NCBI RefSeq assembly: GCF_011601275.1
Contig: NZ_JAAOLY010000016.1
Coordinates: 91,915 to 155,914 of the forward strand
DNA length: 64,000 nucleotides
Direction: 5' to 3'
Source: Janthinobacterium lividum
GTDB taxonomy: Bacteria; Pseudomonadota; Gammaproteobacteria; Burkholderiales; Burkholderiaceae_D
The notes beneath the pieces were generated by a model, which did no database searches, was not told the origin of the DNA, and was given only the letters and a program-made list of their open reading frames with translations. This document shows, in pieces, positions 27,068-35,636 of this stretch. The position numbers were made by a program, and so were the translations under genes. Each line of letters opens with the position of its first letter. Positions within the stretch are counted from its first letter, which is position 1.

Positions 27068-27799
27068 ATGACGACACCAACCCACGCCTCGCCCCTGCTT
27101 GTCCTCCTGCCCGGCATGGATGGCACGGCCAGTCTGTTCCACCATTTCGACGCCGCCTTGCGCACGCAGACCGCCATCGCCACCTTGGCCATCGCCTATC
27201 CTGCCGCGCCACTCGACTATGCGGCGCTGGAAGCATACGTGCGCGAGCGCCTGCCGCAGGACCGCACGTTCGTCGTGCTGGCCGAATCGTTTTCAGGGCC
27301 GCTGGGGGCCGCCCTGCGCGCCGATCCGCCGCCCGGCATGCGCGCCCTGGTCCTGTGCTGTTCATTCGTGCGCAATCCGCGCCCGATGCTGGCGCCGCTG
27401 CGCCACCTGCTGGGCCTTGTACCCTTTGGCGCCATGCCCGGCTTCGCCCTGCGCCAGGCGCTGCTGGCGCCCCACTCCACGCCGCAACTGCAGGCGGAAC
27501 TGGCAGCGGCGCTGGCGCAGGTGCCGCCCAGCGTGCTGCGCCAGCGCCTGCGCGCCATACTGGAAAACGACGCCACGCGCAGCTTCGCGCGCGGCAGCCT
27601 GCCCGTGCTGTACCTGCGCGCCCGCCACGACCGCCTGGTGCCGCCCGCGAACGCCGTGCAGATACTGCGGCAGGCGCCGGGCGCGCAACTAGTTGACATC
27701 GCCGCGCCGCACATGCTGCTGCAGGCGGCGCCGGAAGCGGCCGCCATCGCCGTCGCCGCTTTTATCGACGGCCTGTCAGCCGCGCAAATATCGGCTTAA
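27068..27799 (+). CDS. Alpha/beta hydrolase
   Basis: Predicted serine hydrolase of 243 residues. The oxyanion segment LLPGMDGTASLF is followed by the nucleophile elbow VLAESFSGPLG (G-x-S-x-G type, with Ala in the first Gly position), the acid in YLRARHDRLVP and the His in DIAAPHMLLQA near the C-terminus. ATG 27068 follows the short leader ATGGCCGCA; the longer frame upstream lacks conserved sequence. Its 3' end overlaps the convergent membrane-protein gene by 24 bases. The substrate is unknown. Confidence 0.8.
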   Translation: MTTPTHASPLLVLLPGMDGTASLFHHFDAALRTQTAIATLAIAYPAAPLDYAALEAYVRERLPQDRTFVVLAESFSGPLGAALRADPPPGMRALVLCCSFVRNPRPMLAPLRHLLGLVPFGAMPGFALRQALLAPHSTPQLQAELAAALAQVPPSVLRQRLRAILENDATRSFARGSLPVLYLRARHDRLVPPANAVQILRQAPGAQLVDIAAPHMLLQAAPEAAAIAVAAFIDGLSAAQISA

Positions 27800-28150
27800 A
27801 CGCGCGCTGGCCAGCACGGCCAGCCAGCTCAAGCCGCCCGCCAGCACGCTGAAGTAAATCGCCCGCAGCGGATGCTGGGGCAGCAGATACGCGAGCACGG
27901 CCGCGCCCAGCAAGGCGCACAGCACAGGCTTCCACCAGCCGGGCGGCAGCAGCGCCAGCAGCAGATTCGTGCCCGCGTACACGTAAAACACGAGCAGCAG
28001 GGCCAGGCCGCCCGCCACGCCGCGCGAGCCGAGGCTGCCGAACAGCTGCGTGTACAGGTAAAACCCCAGCCAGCTCAACACAATAAACAGCAGGCAGCCC
28101 AGCGCGTGCGCGCCCAGGCCCGCCATCAGGCGGTTTTTCATGGCAATCAT
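27776..28150 (-). CDS. Small integral membrane protein
   Basis: Predicted inner-membrane protein of 124 residues (121 if ATG 28141 is used) with about four hydrophobic helices: LGCLLFIVLSWLGFYLYTQLF, GGLALLLVFYVYAGTNLLLALL, VLCALLGAAVLAYLL and IYFSVLAGGLSWLAVLAS. No domain recognised. The open frame extends far upstream, but that part is rich in Arg, Pro and Cys and overlaps the TetR gene, so it was excluded. The 3' end overlaps the convergent hydrolase gene by 24 bases. Confidence 0.65.
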   Translation of the reverse strand: MIAMKNRLMAGLGAHALGCLLFIVLSWLGFYLYTQLFGSLGSRGVAGGLALLLVFYVYAGTNLLLALLPPGWWKPVLCALLGAAVLAYLLPQHPLRAIYFSVLAGGLSWLAVLASARLSRYLRG

Positions 28151-28175
28151 CCGTATCGTCCCGTGCAACACCGCA

Positions 28176-28859
28176 TCATAGCGATTTTGTTGGCGAGGTG
28201 AGCGGTTGACTTGCCTGGCGCGGGTCCCAGCCGGAGCCACCGGCATCGACGGCGTCCGGCCATGACACGTGGAGATAACCATGCACGGCACGGCGCAAGC
28301 GCGGCAACAGGGCCGCTGCATCGGTTTCGCCGCGTTGTGCCGAGGCGTCAATCATGCCGCGGCACAGCGCGATCATGTCCGCGGCGGCAGTCTCGGGAGC
28401 ATGCACGCCATGCCGCGCCAGCAAGGCCGCCATCTGGCCGCACAGGGCCTGCCGCAGCACGTCATCTTCCTCCTGCATGGCCCGCGATGCCGGTATGGAT
28501 TCCAGCGCCAGCGCCAGCGCGGGACGGCCGAACTGGTGTCGCAGAGCTGCGACGACGCACTGTTCGAGCGCCTGCGCCAGACCGGCCTTTGACTCGCTTG
28601 CTTGCCGGACATCGTGCATCAGCATGGCGCGCTCCCGTCGCAGCAGTTCGGCCAGCAGCGCCTCTTTTGACGGGAAGTACTGATACAGGGAGCCAATGCT
28701 GAAACCGGAGCGCTCGGCCACGTGGTTGGTGGTCAGCGCGGCCCGGCCATGGGTCTCGATAATGCGAGCCGCCGCCTCCAGCATGGCCGCGACGGTCGCC
28801 CTTGACCTGGCTTGCGTCGGGCGCTTGCGCGGTTCTGCCTGAGCTGCGGTGTTGGTCAT
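28176..28859 (-). CDS. TetR family transcriptional regulator
   Basis: Regulator of 227 residues, normally a repressor released by a small ligand. The N-terminal helix-turn-helix is clear: AAARIIETHGRAALTTNHVAERSGFSIGSLYQYFPSKEALLAELL (about residues 30-75), preceded by a basic RKRPTQARSRATVAAML. The C-terminal ligand domain is helical and ends in a Ser/Pro-rich tail. It is divergent from the membrane-protein gene at 28941 with an 81-base gap, making that gene a likely target. It ends 25 bases from the start of the downstream membrane protein at 28150. Confidence 0.9.
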   Translation of the reverse strand: MTNTAAQAEPRKRPTQARSRATVAAMLEAAARIIETHGRAALTTNHVAERSGFSIGSLYQYFPSKEALLAELLRRERAMLMHDVRQASESKAGLAQALEQCVVAALRHQFGRPALALALESIPASRAMQEEDDVLRQALCGQMAALLARHGVHAPETAAADMIALCRGMIDASAQRGETDAAALLPRLRRAVHGYLHVSWPDAVDAGGSGWDPRQASQPLTSPTKSL

Positions 28860-28940
28860 GAATGCGAGTAGTCAATGTGAGGGGCGTGCCCGTATTCTAA
28901 ACGCTTCCGGGACATGCGTTCCCGCCACCATGAGAGCACC

Positions 28941-29357
28941 ATGAATACCTACCAATTGCTGTTGATACTGCACGTAGTCGCCGCCATCGCCTTTCTCGGC
29001 CCCTTGATGCTGGCGCCGCGCCTGCTGCACCTGCTGCGCAACGATGCCGGCCGCGCCACGCTCCATATGCTGCATCAGCAGATCGGCATCGCGGGGTGGG
29101 CTTTGTTGATTGGAGGGCTGGTCCTGCTGTACCAGCAGCAGTGGGCCTGGCTGCAAACCGGCTGGATGCGCCTGTCGCTGGCGCTGTTCATCGGCACGCA
29201 GGCCATCGATCATTTCTGGGCCGACCGGCAGGAACAAAAGATAGAAAACGGCACGGCATTGTCAAACACCAGGCTGAAGGCCTGGCTGATTGTCAAGGTG
29301 ACCGTGTTTCTGGCCATCTGCGCGCTGATGGTGGGCAAACCGGCCTTGTTTGCCTGA
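28941..29357 (+). CDS. Hypothetical four-helix membrane protein
   Basis: Inner-membrane protein of 138 residues. Four hydrophobic helices are visible: YQLLLILHVVAAIAFLGPLM, IGIAGWALLIGGLVLLYQ, MRLSLALFIGTQAIDHF and LIVKVTVFLAICALMVG. The HVVAAIAFLG start resembles small DUF2269-type membrane proteins, but this is a loose match. ATG 28941 is preferred (GAGAG upstream); an upstream ATG at 28914 lacks a ribosome-binding site. It is divergent from a TetR regulator that may control it. Confidence 0.7.
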   Translation: MNTYQLLLILHVVAAIAFLGPLMLAPRLLHLLRNDAGRATLHMLHQQIGIAGWALLIGGLVLLYQQQWAWLQTGWMRLSLALFIGTQAIDHFWADRQEQKIENGTALSNTRLKAWLIVKVTVFLAICALMVGKPALFA

Positions 29358-29378
29358 ACGAGCGGGCCCGCATCCATG

Positions 29379-29413
29379 AAAAAAGCCGGCCCTTCCATGA
29401 CGAAAGGGCCGGC
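29379..29413 (-). terminator. Rho-independent terminator after htpG
   Basis: GCCGGCCCTT and AAGGGCCGGC form a 10 bp perfect stem. On the - strand it is followed by six Ts, so it ends htpG; on the + strand the T-run is short (TTCGTTG), which gives at best weak termination of the gene at 28941. Confidence 0.8.
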
Positions 29414-29491
29414 TTCGTTGCATCAGCCGCCGCTGCGGCTGTCGGACGACGCTTGGGCTCGGCGGCCCCGCTCATCCGACCTGCATCTGAA

Positions 29492-31411
29492 TTACTTCGC
29501 CGTATTGAGCAGCAACTCGTTCAGGCGCTTGACGAAACTGGCCGGGTCGGCCAGCGAGCCGCCTTCGGCCAGCATGGCCTGGTCGAACAGGATGTTGGCC
29601 CAGTCGCCGAACTTGCCGCCTTCCGCGTCTTCGTATTTCAGGCGCGTCACCAGCGGATGGTTCGGGTTGATTTCCAAAATCGGCTTCGATTCCGGCGCGC
29701 TCTGGCCTGCCGCTTTGAGCATGCGCAGCAGGTTGCCCGACAATTCGTTTTCATCGGCCACCAGGCAGGCTGGCGAATCGGTCAGGCGGAACGTGACGCG
29801 CACGTCCTTGGCCTTGTCGGCCAGCACGGTCTTCATCTTGCCCACCAGGTCGGCGTACGAGGTTTCCGTTTCTTCGTGCTCTTTCTTTTCCGCTTCGTCT
29901 TCCAGCGCGCCCAGGTCCAGGCCGCCCTTGGCGACGGAAACCAGTTCCTTGCCTTCGAAGTCCTGGATAAACGACAGCATCCATTCATCGACACGGTCCG
30001 TCAGCAGCAGCACTTCGACGCCCTTCTTGCGGAAGATTTCCAGGTGCGGGCTGTTTTTCGCGGCGGCGTAATTGTCGGCCGTGACGTAATAGATCTTGTC
30101 CTGGCCTTCCTTCATGCGCGCCACGTAGTCGGCGAACGACGTGATTTGCTCGTCGCTGTCGTTGGCCGTCGATGCAAAGCGCAGCAGCTTGGCCAGGCGT
30201 TCCTTGTTGGCAGCGTCTTCGCCGATGCCTTCTTTCAGCACCTGGCCGAATTCCTTCCAGAAGACGGCGTACTTGTCCTTCTTGTCCTGCTCGTCCGCAT
30301 TCGCCAGTTCTTCCAGCATGCCCAGCACGCGCTTGGTCGAGCCTTCGCGGATCACCTTGACGTCGCGCGACTCCTGCAGGATTTCACGCGACACGTTCAG
30401 CGGCAGGTCGGCCGAGTCGATCACCCCGCGCACGAAGCGCAGATACGTCGGCATCAGCTGCTCGGCATCGTCCATGATGAAGACGCGCTTGACGTACAGC
30501 TTGATGCCGCCGCGCTTGTTGCGGTCCCACATGTCGAACGGCGCCTTGGCCGGGATGTACAGCAGCTGCGTGTATTCGCTGCGGCCTTCCACGCGGTTAT
30601 GCGTGTGCGTGAGCGGCGACTGGAAGTCGTGCGACACGTGCTTGTAGAATTCGTCGTACTGTTCCGGCGTGATGTCGGCCTTGTTGCGGGCCCACAGGGC
30701 GCTGGCCTGGTTGACGGTTTCGAATTCGTCCTTCAGGACGGTTTCTTTTTTCTCGTCGTCCCACTCTTCCTTCCGCATCACGATCGGCAGCGAGATATGG
30801 TCCGAGTACTTGCGGATGATGGACTTGATCTTCCAGCTCGACAGCAATTCGTCCTCGCCTTCGCGCAGGTGCAGGATGATGTCCGTGCCGCGGCCCGTTT
30901 TTTCGATGGTCTCGATGCTGTAATCGCCTTCACCGGCAGACTCCCAGCGCACGCCTTCGGAGGCGTCCGCGCCGGCACGGCGCGTTTCGACGGTGATCTT
31001 GTCGGCGACGATGAAGCCCGAATAGAAGCCCACGCCGAACTGGCCGATCAGGGCCGCGTCCTGCTGCTGGTCGCCGGAGAGTTTACCGAAGAATTCCTTG
31101 GTGCCCGACTTGGCGATGGTGCCCAGGTGCGAGATCGCCTCGTCGCGGGTCATGCCGATGCCGTTGTCGGAAATGGTGATGGTGCGCGCATCCTTGTCGA
31201 AGCCGACCTTGATCTTCAATTCGTGATCGTTGCCGTACAGGGCGTCGTTATCGATCGCTTCAAAGCGCAATTTGTCGGCCGCGTCGGACGCGTTCGAGAT
31301 CAATTCACGCAGGAAGATTTCCTTGTTCGAGTACAGGGAATGGATCATCAGGTGCAGCATTTGCTTCACTTCGGTCTGAAAACCCAGGGTTTGCTTTTCG
31401 GAGACAGCCAT
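29492..31411 (-). CDS. htpG: Molecular chaperone HtpG (Hsp90)
   Basis: ATP-dependent Hsp90 chaperone of 639 residues, acting as a cytoplasmic dimer. The N-terminal GHKL ATPase domain has [15 protein letters not shown], the ADP-binding [12 protein letters not shown] and the lid glycines [17 protein letters not shown]. The middle domain includes the catalytic-loop Arg in [19 protein letters not shown]. The C-terminal dimerisation domain follows from about residue 510. Length and motifs are complete. A sigma-32 type promoter lies 40-67 bases before the start, and GAGG is the ribosome-binding site. Confidence 0.98.
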   Translation of the reverse strand: MAVSEKQTLGFQTEVKQMLHLMIHSLYSNKEIFLRELISNASDAADKLRFEAIDNDALYGNDHELKIKVGFDKDARTITISDNGIGMTRDEAISHLGTIAKSGTKEFFGKLSGDQQQDAALIGQFGVGFYSGFIVADKITVETRRAGADASEGVRWESAGEGDYSIETIEKTGRGTDIILHLREGEDELLSSWKIKSIIRKYSDHISLPIVMRKEEWDDEKKETVLKDEFETVNQASALWARNKADITPEQYDEFYKHVSHDFQSPLTHTHNRVEGRSEYTQLLYIPAKAPFDMWDRNKRGGIKLYVKRVFIMDDAEQLMPTYLRFVRGVIDSADLPLNVSREILQESRDVKVIREGSTKRVLGMLEELANADEQDKKDKYAVFWKEFGQVLKEGIGEDAANKERLAKLLRFASTANDSDEQITSFADYVARMKEGQDKIYYVTADNYAAAKNSPHLEIFRKKGVEVLLLTDRVDEWMLSFIQDFEGKELVSVAKGGLDLGALEDEAEKKEHEETETSYADLVGKMKTVLADKAKDVRVTFRLTDSPACLVADENELSGNLLRMLKAAGQSAPESKPILEINPNHPLVTRLKYEDAEGGKFGDWANILFDQAMLAEGGSLADPASFVKRLNELLLNTAK

Positions 31412-31450
31412 TTTTACCTCATAGTCTTGTGGATGGGACGGATTCTACGG

Positions 31451-31478
31451 AGTTGGGGATGGTACAAGCGATTTCAAG
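31451..31478 (-). promoter_or_regulatory. Sigma-32 (heat shock) promoter of htpG
   Basis: On the - strand, CTTGAAA (31478-31472) and CCCCAACT (31458-31451) are separated by 13 bases. This matches the RpoH consensus CTTGAAA-N13-CCCCATnT in all but the end of the -10 element. Its distance from the htpG start is suitable. Confidence 0.75.
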
Positions 31479-31499
31479 AGCGACTGCCGAAAGTCGCCG

Positions 31500-32918
31500 C
31501 TAACCCAGCGCGCGGGCGAAAAACGCCCAGATGCGCTCGTCCTGCACCGTGGCCAGGTTCAGGCGCATGCGGGTCGACGGCAGCTGGCGCGGCGAAAACA
31601 GGCTGCCCGGCGCCAGCACCAGCCCCTCGGCCAGCGCCTTCTCGGCCAATATATTCGTGTCGCAGCCCGCATCGGCCCACACGAACATGCCGGCCGGCGC
31701 GGGATCGAAGCGCAAGCCCGCCCGTTCGACCTTGCGGTACGTACCGTCGCGCACCTTGTCGAGCCGCGCGCGCAGGCGCTCCGCATGTTTGCGGTACAGC
31801 CCCTGCGACAGGATCTTATACACGACGCGCTCGCCGATGTCGCTGGTGGTCAGGGTGGCCAGCATCTTGCGGTCGGCCAGGCGCTGCGCCCGCTCAGGCG
31901 AGGTGGCGATGAAGCCCACGCGCAGGTTCGCCGCCAGACTCTTGGAAAAGCCGCCCAGGTAAATCACGCGGCGCAGCTGGTCCAGCGCGGCCAGGCGCGT
32001 GGCTGGCTGCACAGCGCCACCCGGGTGCATGTCGCAATAGATGTCATCCTCGACGATGAGGAAATCGTGCTGTTCTGCCAGCCGCAGCACCTGGAACGCC
32101 TTGGCCGCCGACAGCGACGTCGAGCTGGGGTTGTGCAGCACCGAGTTGATCACGTACAGCTTCGGACGGTGCAGGGCCGCCAGCTCGGCCAGCACGGCGA
32201 TATCGGGGCCGTCGCCGAGACGCGGGATGCCGATGACATTCATGCCCATGGCGGCAAAGGCGCCGAACATCAGCCAGTACGCGGGATCGTCGACGAAAAT
32301 GGTCTCGCCGGGGCGGGCAAACTCGCGCGCCACCAGGTCCAGCGCCTGCATCACGCCTACCGTGGTGACGATCTGCTCGGGCGGACAGGCGATTTCCAGC
32401 CCCGCCAGCTTCAGCTGCAACTGCTGGCGCAGCGGCAGGAAGCCCTGCGGCGTGCCGTAGCCCAACAGCAGACTGCCGGGCTGGCGGCTGACGTCGCGCA
32501 AGGCGCGCGCCACCAGGTCGCCATCGAGCCACTCGGCGGGCAGCATGCCGATGCCGGGCGCGGGGATGGCCGGCGTCTGGCGGAACATGTTACGGATCAG
32601 CCACACCACGTCCATCGGCTGCGCCGCCGCATCCTGCGCGCCGGCGGGCGGCGCCGGCGTGTTCAGGGGCGAGCGCTCGCGCACGAAAAAGCCGGCGCCG
32701 CGCCGCGATTCCAGGTAGCCGCGCGCCACCAGCTTGTCGTAGCTGGCCACCACCGTGGCGCACGACACGTCCAGGCTGGCCGCGCACTGGCGGATCGACG
32801 GCATGCGCGCGCCGCCGCGCAGCAGCTTGTCGTCGATGCGCGCCGCCAGCGAACGCGCGATCTGGTCGATCAGGGTTTCGCCAGAGGCGCGCGACAGCAA
32901 AGGGAGTGTATTGCTCAT
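31500..32918 (-). CDS. MocR/PdxR-type GntR-aminotransferase regulator
   Basis: Regulator of 472 residues. An N-terminal GntR winged helix (about 10-75; RMPSIRQCAASLDVSCATVVASYDKLVARGYL) is joined by a linker to a class I aminotransferase fold with PLP-binding residues (NSVLHNPSSTSLS, IVEDDIYCDM, YLGGFSKSLAANLRVGFI with the Schiff-base Lys). Proteins of this type use PLP or an amino-acid adduct as effector. It is divergent from the DMT exporter gene at 33062 with a 143-base gap, a common MocR arrangement, so that gene is the likely target. It ends just upstream of the htpG promoter. Confidence 0.92.
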   Translation of the reverse strand: MSNTLPLLSRASGETLIDQIARSLAARIDDKLLRGGARMPSIRQCAASLDVSCATVVASYDKLVARGYLESRRGAGFFVRERSPLNTPAPPAGAQDAAAQPMDVVWLIRNMFRQTPAIPAPGIGMLPAEWLDGDLVARALRDVSRQPGSLLLGYGTPQGFLPLRQQLQLKLAGLEIACPPEQIVTTVGVMQALDLVAREFARPGETIFVDDPAYWLMFGAFAAMGMNVIGIPRLGDGPDIAVLAELAALHRPKLYVINSVLHNPSSTSLSAAKAFQVLRLAEQHDFLIVEDDIYCDMHPGGAVQPATRLAALDQLRRVIYLGGFSKSLAANLRVGFIATSPERAQRLADRKMLATLTTSDIGERVVYKILSQGLYRKHAERLRARLDKVRDGTYRKVERAGLRFDPAPAGMFVWADAGCDTNILAEKALAEGLVLAPGSLFSPRQLPSTRMRLNLATVQDERIWAFFARALG

Positions 32919-33061
32919 ATTACCATGACAGTATGTGAAATTATGCGTGAAAGTGTATTTGTACTGTATTGCTATTGAGCCCTAGGATAGCAGTACGGCG
33001 GGAATTAATCCACGCCTGCCGCACATCCCGCACCTCCATTACCGCCAGTACCAGGAAACCC

Positions 33062-33976
33062 ATGCCATCGACCACCAGTACCGCCCCTACCGGCCACCCT
33101 CCCCGCCTCGGCGCCGACCGCAAAGGCCTGCTGCTGGGCTTGATCGCCGTCGCCCTCTTCAGCCTGACCCTGCCCTTCACACGGCTGGCCGTGGCCGAAC
33201 TCGATCCCACCTTTGTCGCCCTGGGCCGCGCCTTGGTCGCCGCTTGCCTGGCCGGCCTGTGGCTGTGGCAGCAGCGCGCCCCCCTGCCGCGCCGCGAACA
33301 ATGGCTGCCGCTGGCGCTCGTGTCGCTGGGCTGCGTGCTGGGTTTTCCCTGGCTGACGTCGGTCGCCATGCGCAGCCTGCCCGCCTCGCACGGCGCCGTG
33401 CTGGTGGGCATCTTGCCGCTGGCCACCGCCGTGTTTGCCGTACTGCGCGGCAAGGAACGCCCTTCCCCGGGATTCTGGCTGATGGCGCTGCTCGGCACGG
33501 CTCTGGTGGTGGCGTTCGCGCTGCGCCAGGGCGGCGGCAGCTTCCACGTGGCCGACTGGCTGATCTTTGCCGCCGTGCTGCTGGCCGCACTCGGCTATGC
33601 GGAAGGCGGACGCCTGGCGCAAGCCATGCCGGGCCAGCACGTGATTTCCTGGGCGCTACTGCTGGCCGTGCCTTTTGTCTTGCCCGTGGTGCTGTGGAAT
33701 GCCTGGCCGCAGCGCGCGCTGATGGCGCAGGCCAGCGGCGCGGCCTGGCTGGGCTTTGCCTACATCTCCGTGTTTTCCATGTTTATCGGCTTCTTTTTCT
33801 GGTACCGGGGCATGGCGCTGGGCGGCGTGGCGCGCGTGGGACAGACGCAGCTGCTGCAGCCCTTCCTCACCTTGCTGGGCGCGGCTGTGCTGCTGAATGA
33901 GCCATTGACGGGCGAAAGCCTACTGTTTGCCGGCGCCGTGATCGCCGTGGTGGCCATCGGGCGCAAGCTGAAGTAA
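33062..33976 (+). CDS. DMT superfamily (EamA) transporter
   Basis: Inner-membrane transporter of 304 residues with about ten hydrophobic helices in two EamA repeats (first from LLLGLIAVALFSLTLPFTRLA, second from WLIFAAVLLAALGYAEGG). Family features are LPASHGAVLVGILPLATAVFA and, in the second repeat, VARVGQTQLLQPFLTLLGAA. Such proteins usually export amino acids or related metabolites. ATG 33062 follows AGGAAA and was chosen over an upstream in-frame start without a ribosome-binding site. Divergent from the MocR-type regulator, it probably exports an amine or amino acid sensed by that regulator (inference). Confidence 0.88.
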   Translation: MPSTTSTAPTGHPPRLGADRKGLLLGLIAVALFSLTLPFTRLAVAELDPTFVALGRALVAACLAGLWLWQQRAPLPRREQWLPLALVSLGCVLGFPWLTSVAMRSLPASHGAVLVGILPLATAVFAVLRGKERPSPGFWLMALLGTALVVAFALRQGGGSFHVADWLIFAAVLLAALGYAEGGRLAQAMPGQHVISWALLLAVPFVLPVVLWNAWPQRALMAQASGAAWLGFAYISVFSMFIGFFFWYRGMALGGVARVGQTQLLQPFLTLLGAAVLLNEPLTGESLLFAGAVIAVVAIGRKLK

Positions 33977-34152
33977 GGTTCCCTGACGCCCATTTGCAAC
34001 GCCGTTGCGCGTGCGCATGGGCACGGCGGCGTGCAAGCCGTACAATACGGCAGCATCATGGCGGCGCCTATCCGGCGCCGCTTGCGCACGCACCGCCACA
34101 AGCGGGCCAACAAATCCAGCCGGCGCAGCTCGGCATCTTCTGTGAGACTCGT

Positions 34153-35346
34153 ATGAAAATTGAAAATCCGAATCCGATCCAATGGCGCTTTGCCGAACGC
34201 GCGGAACAGCTGCAAAGCTCGTTCATCCGCGAAATCCTGAAGATCACGCAGCGTCCCGAGATCATCTCGTTTGCCGGCGGCCTGCCCTCGCCCGCCACCT
34301 TCCCCGTGGAAGAAATGAAGACCGCGTTTGACAAGGTCTTGTCGAACAATGGCAAGGTGGCCCTGCAATACGGCCCGACCGACGGCTACCTGCCGCTGCG
34401 CCAGTGGATCGCCGACTCGCTGTCGAGCAATGGCAGCACCATCCTGCCGGAACAGGTGCTGATGACGTCCGGCTCGCAGCAGGCGCTGGACTTGCTGGGC
34501 AAAGTCCTGATCGACGAAGGCAGCAAGGTGCTGGTAGAAACCCCCAGCTACCTGGGCGCCCTGCAGGCATTCTCCGTCTACCGTCCCGAATTCGTTTCCG
34601 TCGATACCGATGACGAAGGCCTGGTGCCATCGTCGATCAACCCCGTCGCCGATGGCGCGCGCCTGCTGTACGCGCTGCCGAACTTCCAGAACCCGACGGG
34701 CCGCAGCCTGTCCGTGGCGCGCCGCGTGGAACTGGTGGAAACCTGCGCCCGCCACGGCCTGCCGCTGATCGAGGATGATCCGTACGGCGCCCTCAGCTAC
34801 AGCGGCGAGCCGTATCCGAAGATGATCAACATGAATCCGGACGGCGTCATCTACATGGGTTCGTTCTCGAAAGTGCTCACGCCCGGCATCCGCCTCGGCT
34901 ACGTGGTGGCGCCGATGCCGCTCGTGCGCCGTCTGGAACTGGCCAAGCAGGCGGCCGACCTGCACACCTCGCAACTGACGCAGATGGTCGTGCATGAAGT
35001 GATCAAGGATGGCTTCCTGGACCGGCACATCCCCAGCATCCGCAGCCTGTACGGCAACCAGTGCCAGGCCATGCTGTCGGCGCTGGAAGAGCACTTCCCG
35101 GCCGGCGTCACGTGGACGAAGCCGGAAGGCGGCATGTTCATCTGGGTCACCCTGCCGAAACACATCGACGCGATGAAACTGCTCGACGAAGCCATCGCCA
35201 ACAAGGTCGCTTTCGTGCCGGGCGCGCCGTTCTACGCCAACACGCCGGACACGCATACCCTGCGCCTGTCGTTCGTGACGGTGCCGCCGGAACGCATCCG
35301 TGAAGGCATCGCCATCCTCGGCAAGCTGATCGCTGCAAAAATGTAA
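34153..35346 (+). CDS. PLP-dependent class I/II aminotransferase (LysN/2-aminoadipate type)
   Basis: Aminotransferase of 397 residues. It shows the fold-type I signature blocks: IISFAGGLPSPATFP near the N-terminus, LQYGPTDGYLPLRQWIA, MTSGSQQALDLLGKVL, YALPNFQNPTGRSLS, LIEDDPYGALSYSG and the PLP-lysine in YMGSFSKVLTPGIRLGYV. The sequence lacks a GntR domain and resembles the 2-aminoadipate/multi-substrate LysN group; substrate specificity cannot be read off. ATG 34153 is chosen because conserved sequence begins there. TACAAT at 34041-34046 is a possible -10 element. It follows the DMT transporter by 176 bases and may be independent of it. Confidence 0.9.
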   Translation: MKIENPNPIQWRFAERAEQLQSSFIREILKITQRPEIISFAGGLPSPATFPVEEMKTAFDKVLSNNGKVALQYGPTDGYLPLRQWIADSLSSNGSTILPEQVLMTSGSQQALDLLGKVLIDEGSKVLVETPSYLGALQAFSVYRPEFVSVDTDDEGLVPSSINPVADGARLLYALPNFQNPTGRSLSVARRVELVETCARHGLPLIEDDPYGALSYSGEPYPKMINMNPDGVIYMGSFSKVLTPGIRLGYVVAPMPLVRRLELAKQAADLHTSQLTQMVVHEVIKDGFLDRHIPSIRSLYGNQCQAMLSALEEHFPAGVTWTKPEGGMFIWVTLPKHIDAMKLLDEAIANKVAFVPGAPFYANTPDTHTLRLSFVTVPPERIREGIAILGKLIAAKM

Positions 35347-35356
35347 TCGCACTCTC

Positions 35357-35380
35357 CACGCCCCGCCGCCGCGGGGCGTG
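35357..35380 (+). terminator. Strong hairpin after the aminotransferase gene
   Basis: CACGCCCCG and CGGGGCGTG form a 9 bp perfect stem with a 6-base loop, 10 bases after the stop codon. No T-run follows (TCCCCTG), so it may act with Rho or protect the mRNA end. The rest of the gap to 35636 is AT-rich from about 35440 and probably holds the promoter of the diguanylate cyclase gene. Confidence 0.4.
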
Positions 35381-35636
35381 TCCCCTGCTGCCCCTGCAAC
35401 AACGGGCACGCGTCTTTTCCGCCTAAAAACCGCTTTCATGATAACAATTGCGTGTATTTATTTTTAAAAATATCATAAAAATAATACTTTCATTGCTCGC
35501 GCAACATCGATTTTTTCACCCAAAAAAATGGCGAGGCGGTATGATTTGACCGCTGTATCAGATTTGACCCCGGTCAGCATCACCGAATATGCAGCAAACG
35601 CAGGCAGCGCTAAGTACATCGAGAAGGCCGGAAGCA

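Noticed and set aside
27776..28351. Longer 191-residue version of the small membrane protein
   Set aside because: The first 67 residues overlap the TetR gene, have unlikely composition and precede the first hydrophobic helix; a start at 28150 is more likely.
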